64,000 nt of DNA. Origin: Epinephelus fuscoguttatus. Lineage: Eukaryota; Chordata; Actinopteri; Perciformes; Serranidae. The stretch's first letter is position 1. Each line of letters opens with the position of its first letter. Position numbers and translations under genes: made by a program. The notes beneath the pieces were generated by a model. It searched no databases. It was not told the origin of the DNA and saw only the letters and a program-made list of their open reading frames with translations. Below are positions 42,935 through 57,100 of this stretch, in pieces. Location of the stretch: the NCBI RefSeq assembly GCF_011397635.1, contig NC_064767.1:2403501-2467500 (forward strand), in the 5' to 3' direction.

Positions 42935-45900
42935 CCATGTTTTTCTCCTCACTGACTTGGTCAATCCATGTGAAATTTGGCACAGTGGTAGAGGGTCATG
43001 GGAGGATGCCAATGAAGCAATATTACATCAATTGGCCAAAGGGGGGCGCTATAGCAACCCATTGAAATGTCAAACTTTGAATGGGCATATCTCGTGCCCC
43101 GTATGTGGTAGAGACATGAAACTTTGCACAGAGATGCCTCTCCTCATGAGGAACACATTTGCCTCAAGAACCCATAACTTCCACTTATATAGATTTTCCA
43201 CCATTTTGAATTTTTTGAAAAACACTTCAAATGGATCTCTTCCTAGGAAATTTGAGCGATCTGCATGAAACTGGGTGAACATAATCTGGGGAGCAATATC
43301 TAAAGTTCCCTCTTGGCAAAAGTTGGAAAACTTCCTAAAACTGAGCTTCTATAAGGCAATGAATATTGCGGAGGGCGTGGCTCATCACATAAAGGTGTAT
43401 AACATCTCAAGGGTTTCACCCATCACCACGCAACTTTGTAGGCATATGACCACACATAATCTGAGGGGACCCCTCCATTATTGAGCCCATCAAACAAAAT
43501 GGGGGCGCTAGAGAGCTCATTTCTTATCTAGGCCTAACCGCCATATGGATTTTTACTAAACTTGGTAGATATGTAGAACAGGACGCCTCAAGGTGACTGG
43601 ACCGCACCTTTCCCATGTGAACTACCAGTGCGCCCCACTTTTAAGTCAATACAACATATAAACACTTTAACTATCTGCCTTTGAACATGCTACCTCAACT
43701 ACTAATGTACAGTTTTAGCCCACTAACTATCCCTCTATTGGCAATGGTACTACTGTACTTTCAATAAAGCAATCGTACTATCAAATTCACAAACACTCTG
43801 TCTGAATACATTGCTCTTCTTAATGGGTTCAGTTGACTATTTAATCTGCAATTTCCTATGACCTGTATCGCAAACACACACCATGTGAAACTGCACGTGG
43901 CCAACTGTGCACTCAGTGGGTATGGACTAGTCCTCTTTGATTAAGGAATGTCAGGGTGCTTTCAGACCTAGAGTCGTCTCCTTTGGTCTGAATCAGGGAC
44001 TAATGTTGTTCCAGAATTGCATAATTGCCTAGAGATCAAATGCCTTGTAATGATGGGCAAAGCAGTTCTTTAGATGTTACTGAATCACAAGAATCAGTTC
44101 ATTAAAAAGATTTGTTCATCAAATTGTTCAGTGCTTGGCAGGAGGAGCCCTGACTGTGTACTGCGTAGTTCAACTCACTGAACTGATACACGGCTAAGCT
44201 GCCGCTGCATCTGCCCTGCACTGGTGAGTCTCATTACTGGCCAGCCCAGTGTTTTAAGTTTGTTTATCTGGAAATTAAGTCTGTTAAAACAATGGGGAGG
44301 TGTGTGATTGTGTTCATGTGGCTTGACTCCTGGATACATTAGCCGTTAACTTGGAGAAACCGTCCCTATGAAAGTGTATCGCTGAGAAGAAATGATTTGA
44401 ATCACTCAGGGATTGGCGTTAAATCATTCACTGAGTGATTCGTTCACCGAGTGATTCGTGACACAGTAGGCAGTCCCTCCCTGCACCCTGGCTGCCTAGC
44501 GACTTGTGTGTGATTCATCGTACACACGGACCGAATCAGCAGTTCCACTCCCAGCCTGCACACTCGCTGCTGAGCTCAACTGAACTGAGGAATGAACGAA
44601 TCAGTTCCGGAAGTGATTCAGTTCAGTACGTTCACTCAACAGATTCGTTCTTCTGAACGATTCGTTTGCGAATGACACAACACTAATGCCTTGTGTGAGA
44701 AAGCTGCTCTTGATTGGTCAGAATTTCCATGTGGGAAAAATCCAGGAAGTAAAGCAAACGTTGAAGAAGAGTACACTTGCAAGATAAATGTGACACTTTC
44801 TAATGTCACAATGGAGGGACAACTACGCAGGTTGATTTTAGCGCTGCTCATCGTGGACTATATTGCTGTGAAAAGCAACCACTTTAAATTTGTTCAGTAA
44901 AACATGACATGATATGAAAGCATAATGGTCTTTTCTATATCAGCCAGAGTTAATATCTGTATGTTGTTCAGTAGGTGGAACTTGTAGTGTAAGAATTAAT
45001 CCCTAATCCAGTAAAAGTGATATACTGCATAAAGTGATCAAGAAACAAAACCATATAACCATGTTTTCTGCATAAGTTCTTATAAAACTGAGTGAGATGC
45101 ATTTATATGTGTTAAAACACTGTCATACATAACAAAGTATTCATAATATGAGTTCACATTGTATCCATATGCTAAAGAACACACACATTCAAATATAACC
45201 TATCGTACTCTGTATAATGATAACTCACATATACTCAAATGCTTGTAATACCTGATGCGCATTAAAGGATTATATTGCATGAAGGCATAGGGGACCCCAA
45301 GTTCCATATGTTTTTTAAAAATAGTGTAAACCTGAGTTCCAACCTAATGGTGGGAGAGTTTGGGGATTTACAGGCCGGAGGAAAAAGATACACCATTAAG
45401 ACATACCTGGGCATGTTCGGGCATGTCTGGACAAAGGCAAAAAGGCCGGCCACCAATAGGCTTGAGCTCAGGTAGGAAGGGCTAAAGAAAGAAGGTGGAG
45501 ATTCTCTTGAATCTTCACCAGCATAAAAGGGACAGCTCAGAAAGTGAAACTTCAGTCCTGCTCCGGAGCTTGACTCGATGAGTTCAGTGTTTCCCATACA
45601 TTCATTTATCTGTGGCGGTGCGCCACGAATAAATTATCTCCGCCACATATAGATTTTTATGCTTTTGGCGCTACCTGTTCGACCTCGCTCATAAACACAT
45701 TATAATGGGACTCAGTGTCTGTGAATGTAGCTTGTCGTTACAATTCCGGTGCAATAGGTGGCGGTATGCATCGTAAAGACGCACTTAACGCACCTGGTCC
45801 ACCAGAAGAAGAAGAAGTAGACGTAGTAACAGAACGGATCCAAAGACCTCTCAGTACAAATATGTGGGCAAACAAGTCCAAAAGTGGTCCAAACAACTCT

Positions 45901-48900
45901 AACTCATCACGTTATATTAGCTGTTTTATTAGCCTGTGTCTGTATTAACATAGGTAGAAGCTAAACATGTGCAGAGACATTAACTCACGCTGTTAGTAGT
46001 GTTAACTGCAGCGCGAGTCCCGTAGCAGCTCGCCCCCCTGTTAATCAATTACAGCGGCTCCACTGGCAACGGGAGCGGCGCGACAACCCCCGTCTGTCAC
46101 GCGACAACTCTCTATTTTACGCGGCTCTTCTATTTTTGTTGCGCTACACCCCCCTACGCGACCCTCCAGCAGATAAAAACTATATGAAATAGTGTGCTAA
46201 ACGAGCACAATGTGTTTTTAAATGAATAAACCATTATCAGAGGTGATATGTGATGATTTTTTCCATGCATTTACCCATGTTTATCCGTGACATTGTGTAA
46301 ATGTCCATGGCGGACATTTGAAAGTGAGTAGATGACAAACAGTACAGTAAACTTGTAGATAACTCAAATATATGTAATAACTTAGGTGGAAAATGTTTTA
46401 ACATTTCATGCAGCCTACATGCAGCCTCTCGGCTCGGCAAACAGTAAACAACCCCGCTGGCTTCTCTATGTACGCAGTCAGTGGAGCCCAAATGAATACA
46501 CCGCGATGCTACGCTGACGTGACGCTTACGTTTGCAGCCGGTGGAGCCCGGCCATGTGGTTCTGCTCGTTAGTAATTAACTCTGACGTTGGATGTTCACT
46601 TCTTCACACAGATGAGTATTGAAAAATATTTTTAATACCCTCCCCCCTCCCAGGACCACACCACCACGAATAGATTCCTGTCCTGTGGGAAACACTGGAG
46701 TTGTATGTGTTGAAGCTTGTGAACACATTAAACTCGATTGCAACGGACTCTGCCTGTCTCCAGTGTTTCTTTGAGTATTACTTAGCTGAATTCAAGGTAC
46801 CAGATCGACATCAAAGGGCAACTGAGAAGTCAAGTGGAGGACAAGGTCGGGAGCCTACAGGCCCACTTCCAGGCACCGATTTTTGCCTCTACAAACTGAA
46901 CCAGAAAAGAGTTTCTGAACTGTGAAGTTTCAAATCCTGATTGAACATTTGTCAGATTCAGAAATGCTGACATGAGAGAGAATGTTTAAACTGTATGGAG
47001 TTTCGAGAAATATGTGAAATCATTTCAGATGGTCTGCAGCTTGATCTGACCTGAGAGTTTCCAGTGTACAGTGTGAACTCTTCAGTCCATCAGACAGAAG
47101 CTTCACTGCTGAATCCTTCAGGTGGTTGTTACTCAGGTCCAGGTGTCTCAGACTGGAGGACTGGGAGCTGAGAACTGAGGACAGAGCTTCACAGCTTCTC
47201 TCTGAGAGGTTACAACCACTCAGCCTGAAGAGACAACAATCAACAAGAAGGAAAAAAATACCAATTCGTGTTAAAATGTAATCCTCTTTGATTAATGAGT
47301 GTCAGGCTGCTTTCAGACCTAGAGTCGTCGCCTTTGGTCTGAATCAGGGACTCATGTTGTCACAAAGTTGCATAATTGCCTAGAGATCAAATGCCTTGTG
47401 TGAGAAAGCGACTTTTCTTTGATCAGAATTTCCATGTGGGAAAAATCCAGGAAGTAAAGCAAACGTTGAAGAAGAGTACACTTGCAAGACAAATGTGACA
47501 CTTTCTAATGTCACAATGGAGGGACAACTACGCAGGTTGATTTTAGCGCTGCTCATCGTGGACTATATTGCTGTGAAAAACAACCACTTTAAATTTGTTC
47601 AGTAAAACATGACATGATATGAAAGCATAATGGTCTTTTCTATATCAGCCAGAGTTCATATCTGTATGTTGTTCAGTAGGTGGAATTGAAGCAGAAAAGA
47701 GTTTCTGAACTGTGAAGTTTCAAATCCTGATTGAACATTTGTCAGATTCAGAAATGCTGACATGAGAGAGAATGTTTAAACTGTATGGAGTTTAGAGAAA
47801 TATGTGAAATCATTTCAGATGGTCTGCAGCTTGATCTGACCTGAGAGTTTCCAGTGTACAGTGTGAACTCTTCAGTCCATCAGACAGAAGCTTCACTCCT
47901 GAATCCTTCAGGTGGTTGTTACTCAGGTCCAGGTGTCTCAGACTGGAGGACTGGGAGCTGAGAACTGAGGACAGAGCTTCACAGCTTCTCTTTGAGAGGT
48001 TACAGCCACTCAGTCTATGGAGTCAATAATGGAGAAAACACAAGCAATTCATGAAAAGACAACAGAGCATTTAAGTTATGATATATGAATCCAACTGTCT
48101 CTGTACTTACAGAGCTTTGTTGGAGGCTTTGACCACTGGCAGCAGCCTCAGAAGAGCCTCCTCTGAAGCAGAGTATTTCTTCAGGTCAAACACGTCCAGA
48201 TCTTCTTCTGATGACAGTAAGATGAAGACCAGAGCTGACCACTGAGCAGGAGACAGTTCATCTGTGGAGAGACGTCCTGAACTCAGGGACTGTTGGATCT
48301 CCTCCACTAGAGAACAATCATTCAGTTCATTCAGACAGTGGAACAGATTGATGCTTCTCTCTGCAGACAGATCCTGGTTGATCTTCTTCTTGATGTACTG
48401 GACTGTTTCCTGATTGGTCTGTGAGCTACTTTCTGGGGGGGGCAGCAGACCTTGTAGGTGTCTCTGATTGGTCTGTGAGCTACTTTCTGGGGGGGGGGGC
48501 AGACCTCGTAGGTGTCTCCGATTGGTCTGTGAGCTACTTTCTGGGGGGGGCAGCAGTCCTTGTCGGTGTCTCTGATTGGTCTGCGAGCTACTTTCTGGGG
48601 GGGGCAGCAGACGTCGTCGGTGTCTCCGATTGGTCTGTGAGCTACTTTCTGGGGGGGGCAGCAGTCCTTGTCGGTGTCTCTGATTGGTCTGTGAGCTACT
48701 TTCTGGGGGGGGCAGCAGTCCTTGTCGGTGTCTCTGATTGGTCTGCGAGCTACTTTCTGGGGGGGGCAGCAGACGTCGTCGGTGTCTCCGATTGGTCTGT
48801 GAGCTACTTTCTGGGGGGGGCAGCAGACCTTGTAGGTGTCTCTGATTGGTCTGTGAGCTACTTCCTGTCTGTCTCAGCAGACCTCGTAGGTGTCTCTGAT

Positions 48901-51128
48901 TGGTCTGCAGTGAGAGACCCAGGAGGAAGCGGAGGAACAAGTCCAGGTGTCCATTTGGACTCTGTAAGGCCTTGTCCACAGCACTCTGGTGGAGATATGT
49001 TAGTTCAGGTTTGTCTGCTGAGGCTTTAGACCACAGGGATGTTGTTTGTTGTTCTTCCATCAGATTGACTCCAGAGTTGATGAAGGTCAGATGGACATGA
49101 AGAGCAGCCAGAAACTCCTGAACACTCAGATGGACGAAGCAGAAGACCTTGTCCTGGTACAGTCCTCTCTCCTCTTTAAAGATCTGTGTGAACACTCCTG
49201 AGTACACTGAGGCTGCTCTGATATCGATGCCACACTCTGTCAGGTCTGATTCATAGAAGATCAGGTTGCCTTTCTGCAGCTGATCAAAAGCCAGTTTTCC
49301 CAGAGACTCAATCATCTTCCTGCTCTTTTTACTCCAGTGATGATCTGTCTCAGCTCCTCCATCATACTTGATGTTCTTCACTTTGGTCTGAACCACCAGG
49401 AAGTGGATGTACATGTCAGTCAGGGTCTTGGGCAGCTCTCCTTCCTCTCTGCTCTTCATCACATCCTCCAGAACTGTAGCAGTGATCCAGCAGAAGACTG
49501 GGATGTGGCACATGATGTGGAGGCTTGGTGATGTCTTGATGTGGGAGATGATTCTGCTGGCCTGCTCCTCATCTCTGAATCTCTTCCTGAAGTACTCCTC
49601 CTTCTGTGGGTCAGTGAACCCTCTGACCTCTGTCACCATGTCAACACAGTCAGGAGGGATCTGATTGGCTGCTGCAGGTCGTGTGGTTATCCAGAGGCGA
49701 GCAGAGGAAGCAGTTTCCCCCTGATGAGGTTTGTCAGCAGCACATCCACTGAGGTGGACTCTGTAACATCAGTCAGGATCTCATTGTTGTGGAAGTCCAG
49801 AGGAAGTCGACACTCATCCAGACCGTCAAAGATGAACACAACCTGGAACTCTTCAAACCTGCAGATTCCTGCTTCTTTGGTTTCAGTAAAGAAGTGATGA
49901 ACAAGTTCCACCAAGCTGTACTTTTTCTCTTTCAGCACATTCAGCTCTCTGAAAGTGAATGGAAATGTGAACTGTATGTCCTGGTTGGCTTTGTCTTCAG
50001 CCCAGTCCAGAGTGAACTTCTGTGTTAAGACTGTTTTCCCAATGCCAGCCACTCCTTTGTCATCACTGTTCTGATTGGTTCATCTCTTCCAGGTGAGGCT
50101 TTAAAGATGTCTTCTTGTCTGATGGTTGTTTCTGGTCTGTGTGGTTTCCTGGATGCTGTTTCAATCTGTCTGACCTCATGTTCATCATTGACCTCTGCAG
50201 TCCCTCCCTCTGTGATGTAGAGCTCTGTGTAGATCTGATTCAGAAGGGTTGGGTTTCCTGCTTTAGCGATCCCCTCAAACACACGCTGGAACTTCTTCTG
50301 CAGGTTAGATTTCAGTTTACGCTGACAGACTGCAGCACGACTTCCTGAATGAACACAACAAAGAAGATCAGTAAGACAAAGAAAATATTTCAGCATGTCA
50401 TTTCCTCAAAGAATGAGTATATGAATATATTTTGGTCCGTCTCTTGAGACATTAGTAAACATCCCATTTATCCATCATGTTAAATCTTTATAGAAATCCT
50501 CTTACTGCTCTGCAGACAGTCAGCCAGCTCCTCCTGCTTCATTCTCCTCAGGAAGTTCAGTGTGATCTTCACAAATGCCTCTCTGCTGCTCCTCCTCTGC
50601 TCTTCATCCTCACCATCCAACACCTCCTCATCCTCCCTCTGACTCTCTAAGCATTCTGGGTAATCTGAACTCAGAACCTTCTGGATCTTCTTCAGCTCGT
50701 TCTTCACAAAAGTGAGGATGTTCTCCTCCAGCAGCTGGAACAGAATATTATATGAATGACACACTCAAACATCAGATCCATGTTGGACACACTGACAATC
50801 CACTGGTGTAAAAAGTGCAGCATGGAGATGATTGTGAACAGAATAGATTTCAATTTCAATTTCAATTTCAATTTTATTTATAAAGCCCAATATCACAAAT
50901 CACAATTTGCCTCACAGGGCTTTACAGCATACGACATCCCTCTGTCCTTAAGACCCTCACAGCTGATCAGGAAAAACTCCCCAAAAAAATCCCTTTAACG
51001 GGGAAAAAATGGTAGAAACCTCAGGAAGAGCAACTGAGGAGGGATCCCTCTTCCAGGACGGACAGACGTGCAATAGATGTCGTACAGAACAGATCAACAT
51101 AACAAATTAACAGTAATCCGTATGACAC

Positions 51129-51189
<61 letters not shown>

Positions 51190-54100
51190 GGTAATGACAG
51201 TAGCTTACAACAACATTATTGAAAGTAATAATATTATAGTTATAGTTCTGGCTACTGTGGTACAATATGTTGAAAGTATGTATTAATATCTGGCAGTATA
51301 CATGTGTGACAATAGTCATATGTGTATAATAACAGTAGAAGTATGACTAATGACTAATGATGGCAGCAGCAGCAGGAGGCATCTGGCAGGACCACGGCAG
51401 CAGCACTTTGACCACACCGTCACGCTGTCCAGGCACCGCTGTGATATGAGTTAATCTGAGAGACAGTGGAGCACAAAGGCTCGGAGTAGAAGCCGAGTTA
51501 GTGACATGCAGACTGGCCGGGTGAGCTAGATGCAGTAATAGGATACGAGAGAGAGAGAGAGAGAAGGAGAGAAGGTGCCCGGTGTATTATAGGGGGGTCC
51601 TCCGGCAGACTAGGCCTAAGTCAGCCTAACTAGGGGCTGGTACAGGGCAAGCCTGAGCCAGCCCTAACTATAAGCTTTATCAAAGAGGAAAGTCTTAAGT
51701 CTAGTCTTAAATGTGGAGGCGGTGTCTGCCTCCCGGACCGTAACAGGAAGATGATTCCACAGGAGAGAGCCTGATAGCTGAAGGCTCTGGCTCCTGATCT
51801 ACTTTGGAGACTTTAGGGACCACGAGTAACCCTGCGTTCTCAGGCGCAGTGTTCTGAGTGGGATAATATGGCACTATGAGCTCTCTAAGATATGGAGCTT
51901 GACCATTTAGAGCTTTATAAGTTAACAGTAGGATTTTAAATTCAATTCTGGATTTTACAGGGAGCCTCTTAGTTCCTGTTAGTACACGTGCTGCTGCATT
52001 CTGAATTAGCTGGAGAGTTTTTAAGGACTTACTAGAGCTACCTGATAATAGAGAGTTACAGTAATCCAGCCTAGAGGTAACAAAAGCGTGGACCAATTTT
52101 TCTGCATCTTTTCGGGTCAGGATAGGCCTAATTTTCGCAATATTACGCAGATGAAAAAATGCAGTCCGTGAGGTTTGTTTTAAATGAGAATTAAAAGACA
52201 AATCTTGATCAAATGTTACTCTGAGGTTTCTTACGGTAGTGCTAGAGGCCAGAGCAATGCCATCTAGAGAAACTATGTCATCAGATAAAGAGTCTCTGAG
52301 TTGTTTGGGGCCAAGAACAATAACTTCAGTTTTGTCTGAATTTAACATCAGGAAATTGGTGCTCATCCAGGTTTTATGTCTTTAAGGCAGTTATGGAGTT
52401 TAGTTAATTGATTACTTTCTTCTGGCTTCATCGATAAATACAACTGAGTATCATCCGCATAACAATGAAATTTACAGAGTGATTTCTAATGATGTTACCT
52501 AAAGGAAGCATATATAGAGTAAATAGGATTGGTCGAGCAAAGAACCTTGCGGAACTCCAAAACAAACTTTGAGTGCGTGGGCGATTCATTATGAGCGTCA
52601 ACAAATTGAAAGCGATCAGATAAATAAGATTTAAACCAGCTTAGTGCTGAACCTTTTAAGCCAATTAAGTGATCCAGTCTCTGCAGCAGAATTTGATGGT
52701 CAATTGTGTCAAACGCCGCACTAAGATCTAATAAAACAAGTACAGAGACAAGTCCTTTGTCCGAAGCAATCAGAAGGTCATTTGTAATTTTGACTAGAGC
52801 TGTCTCAGTGCTATGATGCACTCTAAATCCTGACTGAAATTCCTCAAATAGATTATTATCCTGGAGAAAATCACACAGCTGGTCTGCGACTACTTTCTCA
52901 AGGATCTTTGACATAAAGGGAAGATTAGATATTGGTCTATAGTTAGCTAACACCTCTGGATCCAGAGTGGGCTTTTTTAGTAGAGGTTTAATTACAGCTA
53001 CCTAAAAAGACTGTGGTACATAGCCTGTTAATAAGGATATATTGATCATATCTAATATATGAGTGTTAACTAAAGGAAAGACCTCCTTAAGTAGCCTAGT
53101 TGGGATGGGGTCTAAGAGACACGTTGATGATTTAGATGAAGAAATCACTGCAGTCAATTCTTGAAGAGAAATTGGGGAGAAGCAATCTAAATATATATTA
53201 GATTTTACAGCTGTGTTTGAGGTTAGATAGGTACTATCTGAGGGCAGGAGGTCATGAATTTTGCCTCTAATAGTTAGAATTTTGTCATTAAAAAAGCTCA
53301 TAAAATCATTACTGCTAAGGGCTAAAGGAATACAAGGCTCAATAGAGCTCTGACTCTCAGTCAGCCTGGCTACAGTGCTGAAAAGAAACCTGGGGTTGTT
53401 CTTATTGTCTTCTATTAGAGCTGAGTAATAGTTTGCTCTGGCATTGCGGAGGCCCCTCCTATAAGTTTTGAGACTGTCTGCCCAGATTAAACGAGATTCT
53501 TCCAGTTTGGTTAATCGCCAATTCCTTTCAAATTTTCGCGATATTTGTTTTAACTTACGGGTTTGAGAGTTATACCAAGGAGCGAACTTTCTTTGCTTTA
53601 ACTTCTTTTTAAGAGGAGCTACAGAGTCAAGTGTGGTTTGCAGCGAGCCTACAGCGCTATCGACAAAATGATCAAAGTCGGTACAGGAAACCTGTTACTG
53701 AGGGACTTGGTATTGAATTTAACGACGGAGTAATCTTTTCCTTAAATTTTGCGACAGCACTATCTGATAAACATCTAGTATAGTAACTGTTGCTGAGTGG
53801 CGTGTGATCGAGTAAAAAGACATCAAAAGTAATCAGATAATGATCCGATAGCGAGGGATTCTGTGGAAAGACTTTTAGGTTATCAATTTCAATTCCATAC
53901 GTTAGAACTAGATCAAGGGTATGGTTAAAACAGTGAGTGGGTTCATGTACACCCTGACTGAAGCCAATGGAGTCTAATAATGAGATAAACGCGGTAGCCA
54001 GGGAGTCATTATCAATGTCGACATGAATGTTAAAATTGCCTACAATAATAACTTTATCTGATTTAAGAACTAAACTGGATAAAAACTCTGAGAATTCAGA

Positions 54101-57100
54101 TACAAATTCAGAATACGGGCCAGGAGCACGGTACACTATAACAAATAAAAGTGGCTGCGAGGTTTTCCAGGTCGGATGTAAAAGACTAAGAACGAGGCTT
54201 TCAAATGAATTATAATCTAGTTTAGGTTTAGGACTGATTAACAGGCTAGAGTTAAAAATGGCTGCAACTCCCCCTCCTCGGCCGCTGCCTCGAGGAATGT
54301 GGGTATTATTATGACTGGGAGGAGTGGACTCATTTAGACTGACATATTCATCTGGACACAGCCAGGTTTCAGTGAGACTGAGTAAATCAATATGATTATC
54401 TGATATTAATTCGTTTACTAACACTGCTTTAGACGATAGAGACCTGATATTCAACAGTCCGCATTTAATTCTCCTGTTTTGTCTTTCTGTCACAGAAGAG
54501 GTTTTAATTTTTATGAGGTTGTTATGCACAACTCCTCTTTGTTTAATTTTAGATTTAAATAATTTAGGTGGTCGGGGGACAGACACCGTTTGTATAAACC
54601 TATGAAAACTATGGCTGGGTAACTGAACTAGAAGCTCTGAGAGGCGTATAGGACTGCGACTCTCTGCAGTCTAGACTAGATGTTGTTGTTGTAGTTGTTG
54701 TACATGTACAGACCATAAATATGGAGTCCAGGTGTGTTTGATGCTGCTGGGCAGACTGACCACTGGGAACCTCTGAGCTCTCCTGGTCCACTCTGTGGAG
54801 GAATTTGGAAGAATTAGTGCAGTGCCTGTTTGGAATGAACTGTTTGGCCTCTGGTATTGCTGCTTGCAGCTTTCTTTAGAAGACCAGATGCAAACAAATG
54901 ATGGGCAACCAATTCTGTATCTGTCTCACTGCAAATCCATCTGTTGAACCTACATTAAGTACTTACAGTGGGTCAGAAGAAGGACGTCCGTCTTTGAAGT
55001 CAATCCAACCACCTTTTGACTGATCACTCTTCATGGACACACAGCTGGGTACAGGGGACTTTTCTCTCTGCTGCTGGAAACTGATAGAAACACTGACATT
55101 TACTGAACATACAAGATTTCTGTCTCTGATTTCACTGGTTTTATTGGATAATAAAAGTTATTTTATCTCAATGCTTGTTTGTATTCAGTGTATGTGAATG
55201 TTTAACCAGTGTGTTGTCAGTCAGATGTGCTAAGACTTCACACTGTTGAGCTGCCACTCCAATTGAAACTGTGGCCTGTTTTGGGTTTTGGACGCAGCAC
55301 ATCTGAGTGCAGGGTCAGTTTCAGATAGTGCTAAATCTTTGTCTTGTTGAACTGCAGCTTGTCTTCAGACCTCTGCAGCTGGTCCTTCATACTAACAAGC
55401 CATCAAACCCTACCCTCCTCCTTTACCTCTGGACATTTAGCTGCCCTGTCCCTGGTGGTGTGGTCTTTGATCTGGGTCAAGACTCTTTTCTGTTCTGGTT
55501 CCTCTGTGGTGGAATGAACTCCCTACTGATGTCAGGACAACACAGTCACTGAACATCTTGACCAACATCTGAAAACCATCTTCCACATGATACCAGAGCC
55601 CTGCCAGCACATTCTCACTCCAACCTCGTCACATATTGACTTTTGGTCATGGACTTCCCACATCCACGTATGATGTGCAAGGAACCATTGGTGCATTCTG
55701 GGACACCATGTCAAGTTCAGCCTGTTACATGCATTGTCTTCTTTCAAAGTACACTTCTGTTTTCACAGAAAAGTTAACGTCTGCATACAGTCTCTTTCAC
55801 AATCACACTACGTTGGTACAACACTGCCAACAGATGTTTTTTCGTTCAACAAAAGCATGTGGTTAGGTTGAGGATAAAAGAACAGGGTTTTGGCTTAAGA
55901 ATCTTACGGGACATGAACACCGCCCTTCCAGACCGCCCCTGTCAGACTTTCACCACCTAAACTTTTGAACTTGTCCCGTTGCGTTTCCCCGATGCCACCA
56001 GGCACTGTTAAACTATAACGGCAACCAGCCGCGTGTCATGTCAGCGTCAAAGGCCTTTTTCTGTTGGTTTCTGACGCTGAAAGTCACTGCCCAAGCTCCG
56101 GATTTTGACGACTTTGGAGTGAGACCAGGCTCGCCCTGCACATCACTGTTTTCTTATTGGAGCTTCTGTCCACTCCTGTTGGATTTCCAACTACGACTGC
56201 CTGGCAGATCATAATTGGGTCTGGATTACAAAACATAAGATGTCTTGATTGGGATCTATTTGAATGGACACTGTAAATAGTTTGCACTGTGAAACTGTTG
56301 CAATCCAGTGGGTGGTGGTGATGCAACAGTCTTAAACTCTACAGATCGAGAAAAAGAACAGGTGTGTTAACGTTTCAGAGTTTTCTTTATTTTTTTCTTT
56401 GGGGGTGATGATGGTCTCCAGAAGAGAGCTCGTGTTGACGGAGCAGTGAGCATGACGACTGACATGACAGAATTCTTTTAGCATTAGGCCACAGTTGTCG
56501 GGACAATGGAGGGAGGCTAAAGTTACATGATGGATTTTGTGTTTTGAGTGGAGATTGACTGAGTGGGATATGGACCGTGGAAGAGACTGTGTTGAGGCTG
56601 TACTGGCTTCCTGAGTGACTTTTGGATGACGGAAAGCGAGGCTTGGGGCATGAAGATGATGGAGATGATGGAGATGATGGAGACAAGACCAGTTAAACTG
56701 GGAAGCTGTCAGGTTCATTTAACATTTAATGTCAGCTTACTGTGCAGCAGAGACTTTTCGTCCTTTAACATCGATGCCATGTTCATGTGACTGGTCAGTC
56801 TGAAGGGACACACAGCTGGGGTCAGGTTCAGGTCCAGGTCCAGGGGAGTCTGGTCTCTGATGGATCCTAGCACACAGAGAGGAAGACCAGCAGGGAGGGA
56901 AATTCAGTTTTCAGTCTTCAGCCTCAGTATCAGCAGCTATCAACAGGAGAAGTAGAATCCTACAGGATGACAGCAGACTGACAGGAACACTGAGAGCAGC
57001 TGTAAACCTCACTGACCACCAGGGGGAGCTCACAATCCAAACCTCCACCCTGTGGACCTGCACACTGAGCCCTCCCACACTTCACTCACTCTGTCATGTG

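Noticed and set aside
45262-45597. 111-codon minus-strand frame
   Set aside because: It lies inside the solo LTR, which should not code on that strand.
48421-49029. 202-codon plus-strand open frame opposite the NLR exon
   Set aside because: It exists only because the 54-bp repeat is a multiple of three; it has no splice or start context and mirrors the coding minisatellite.
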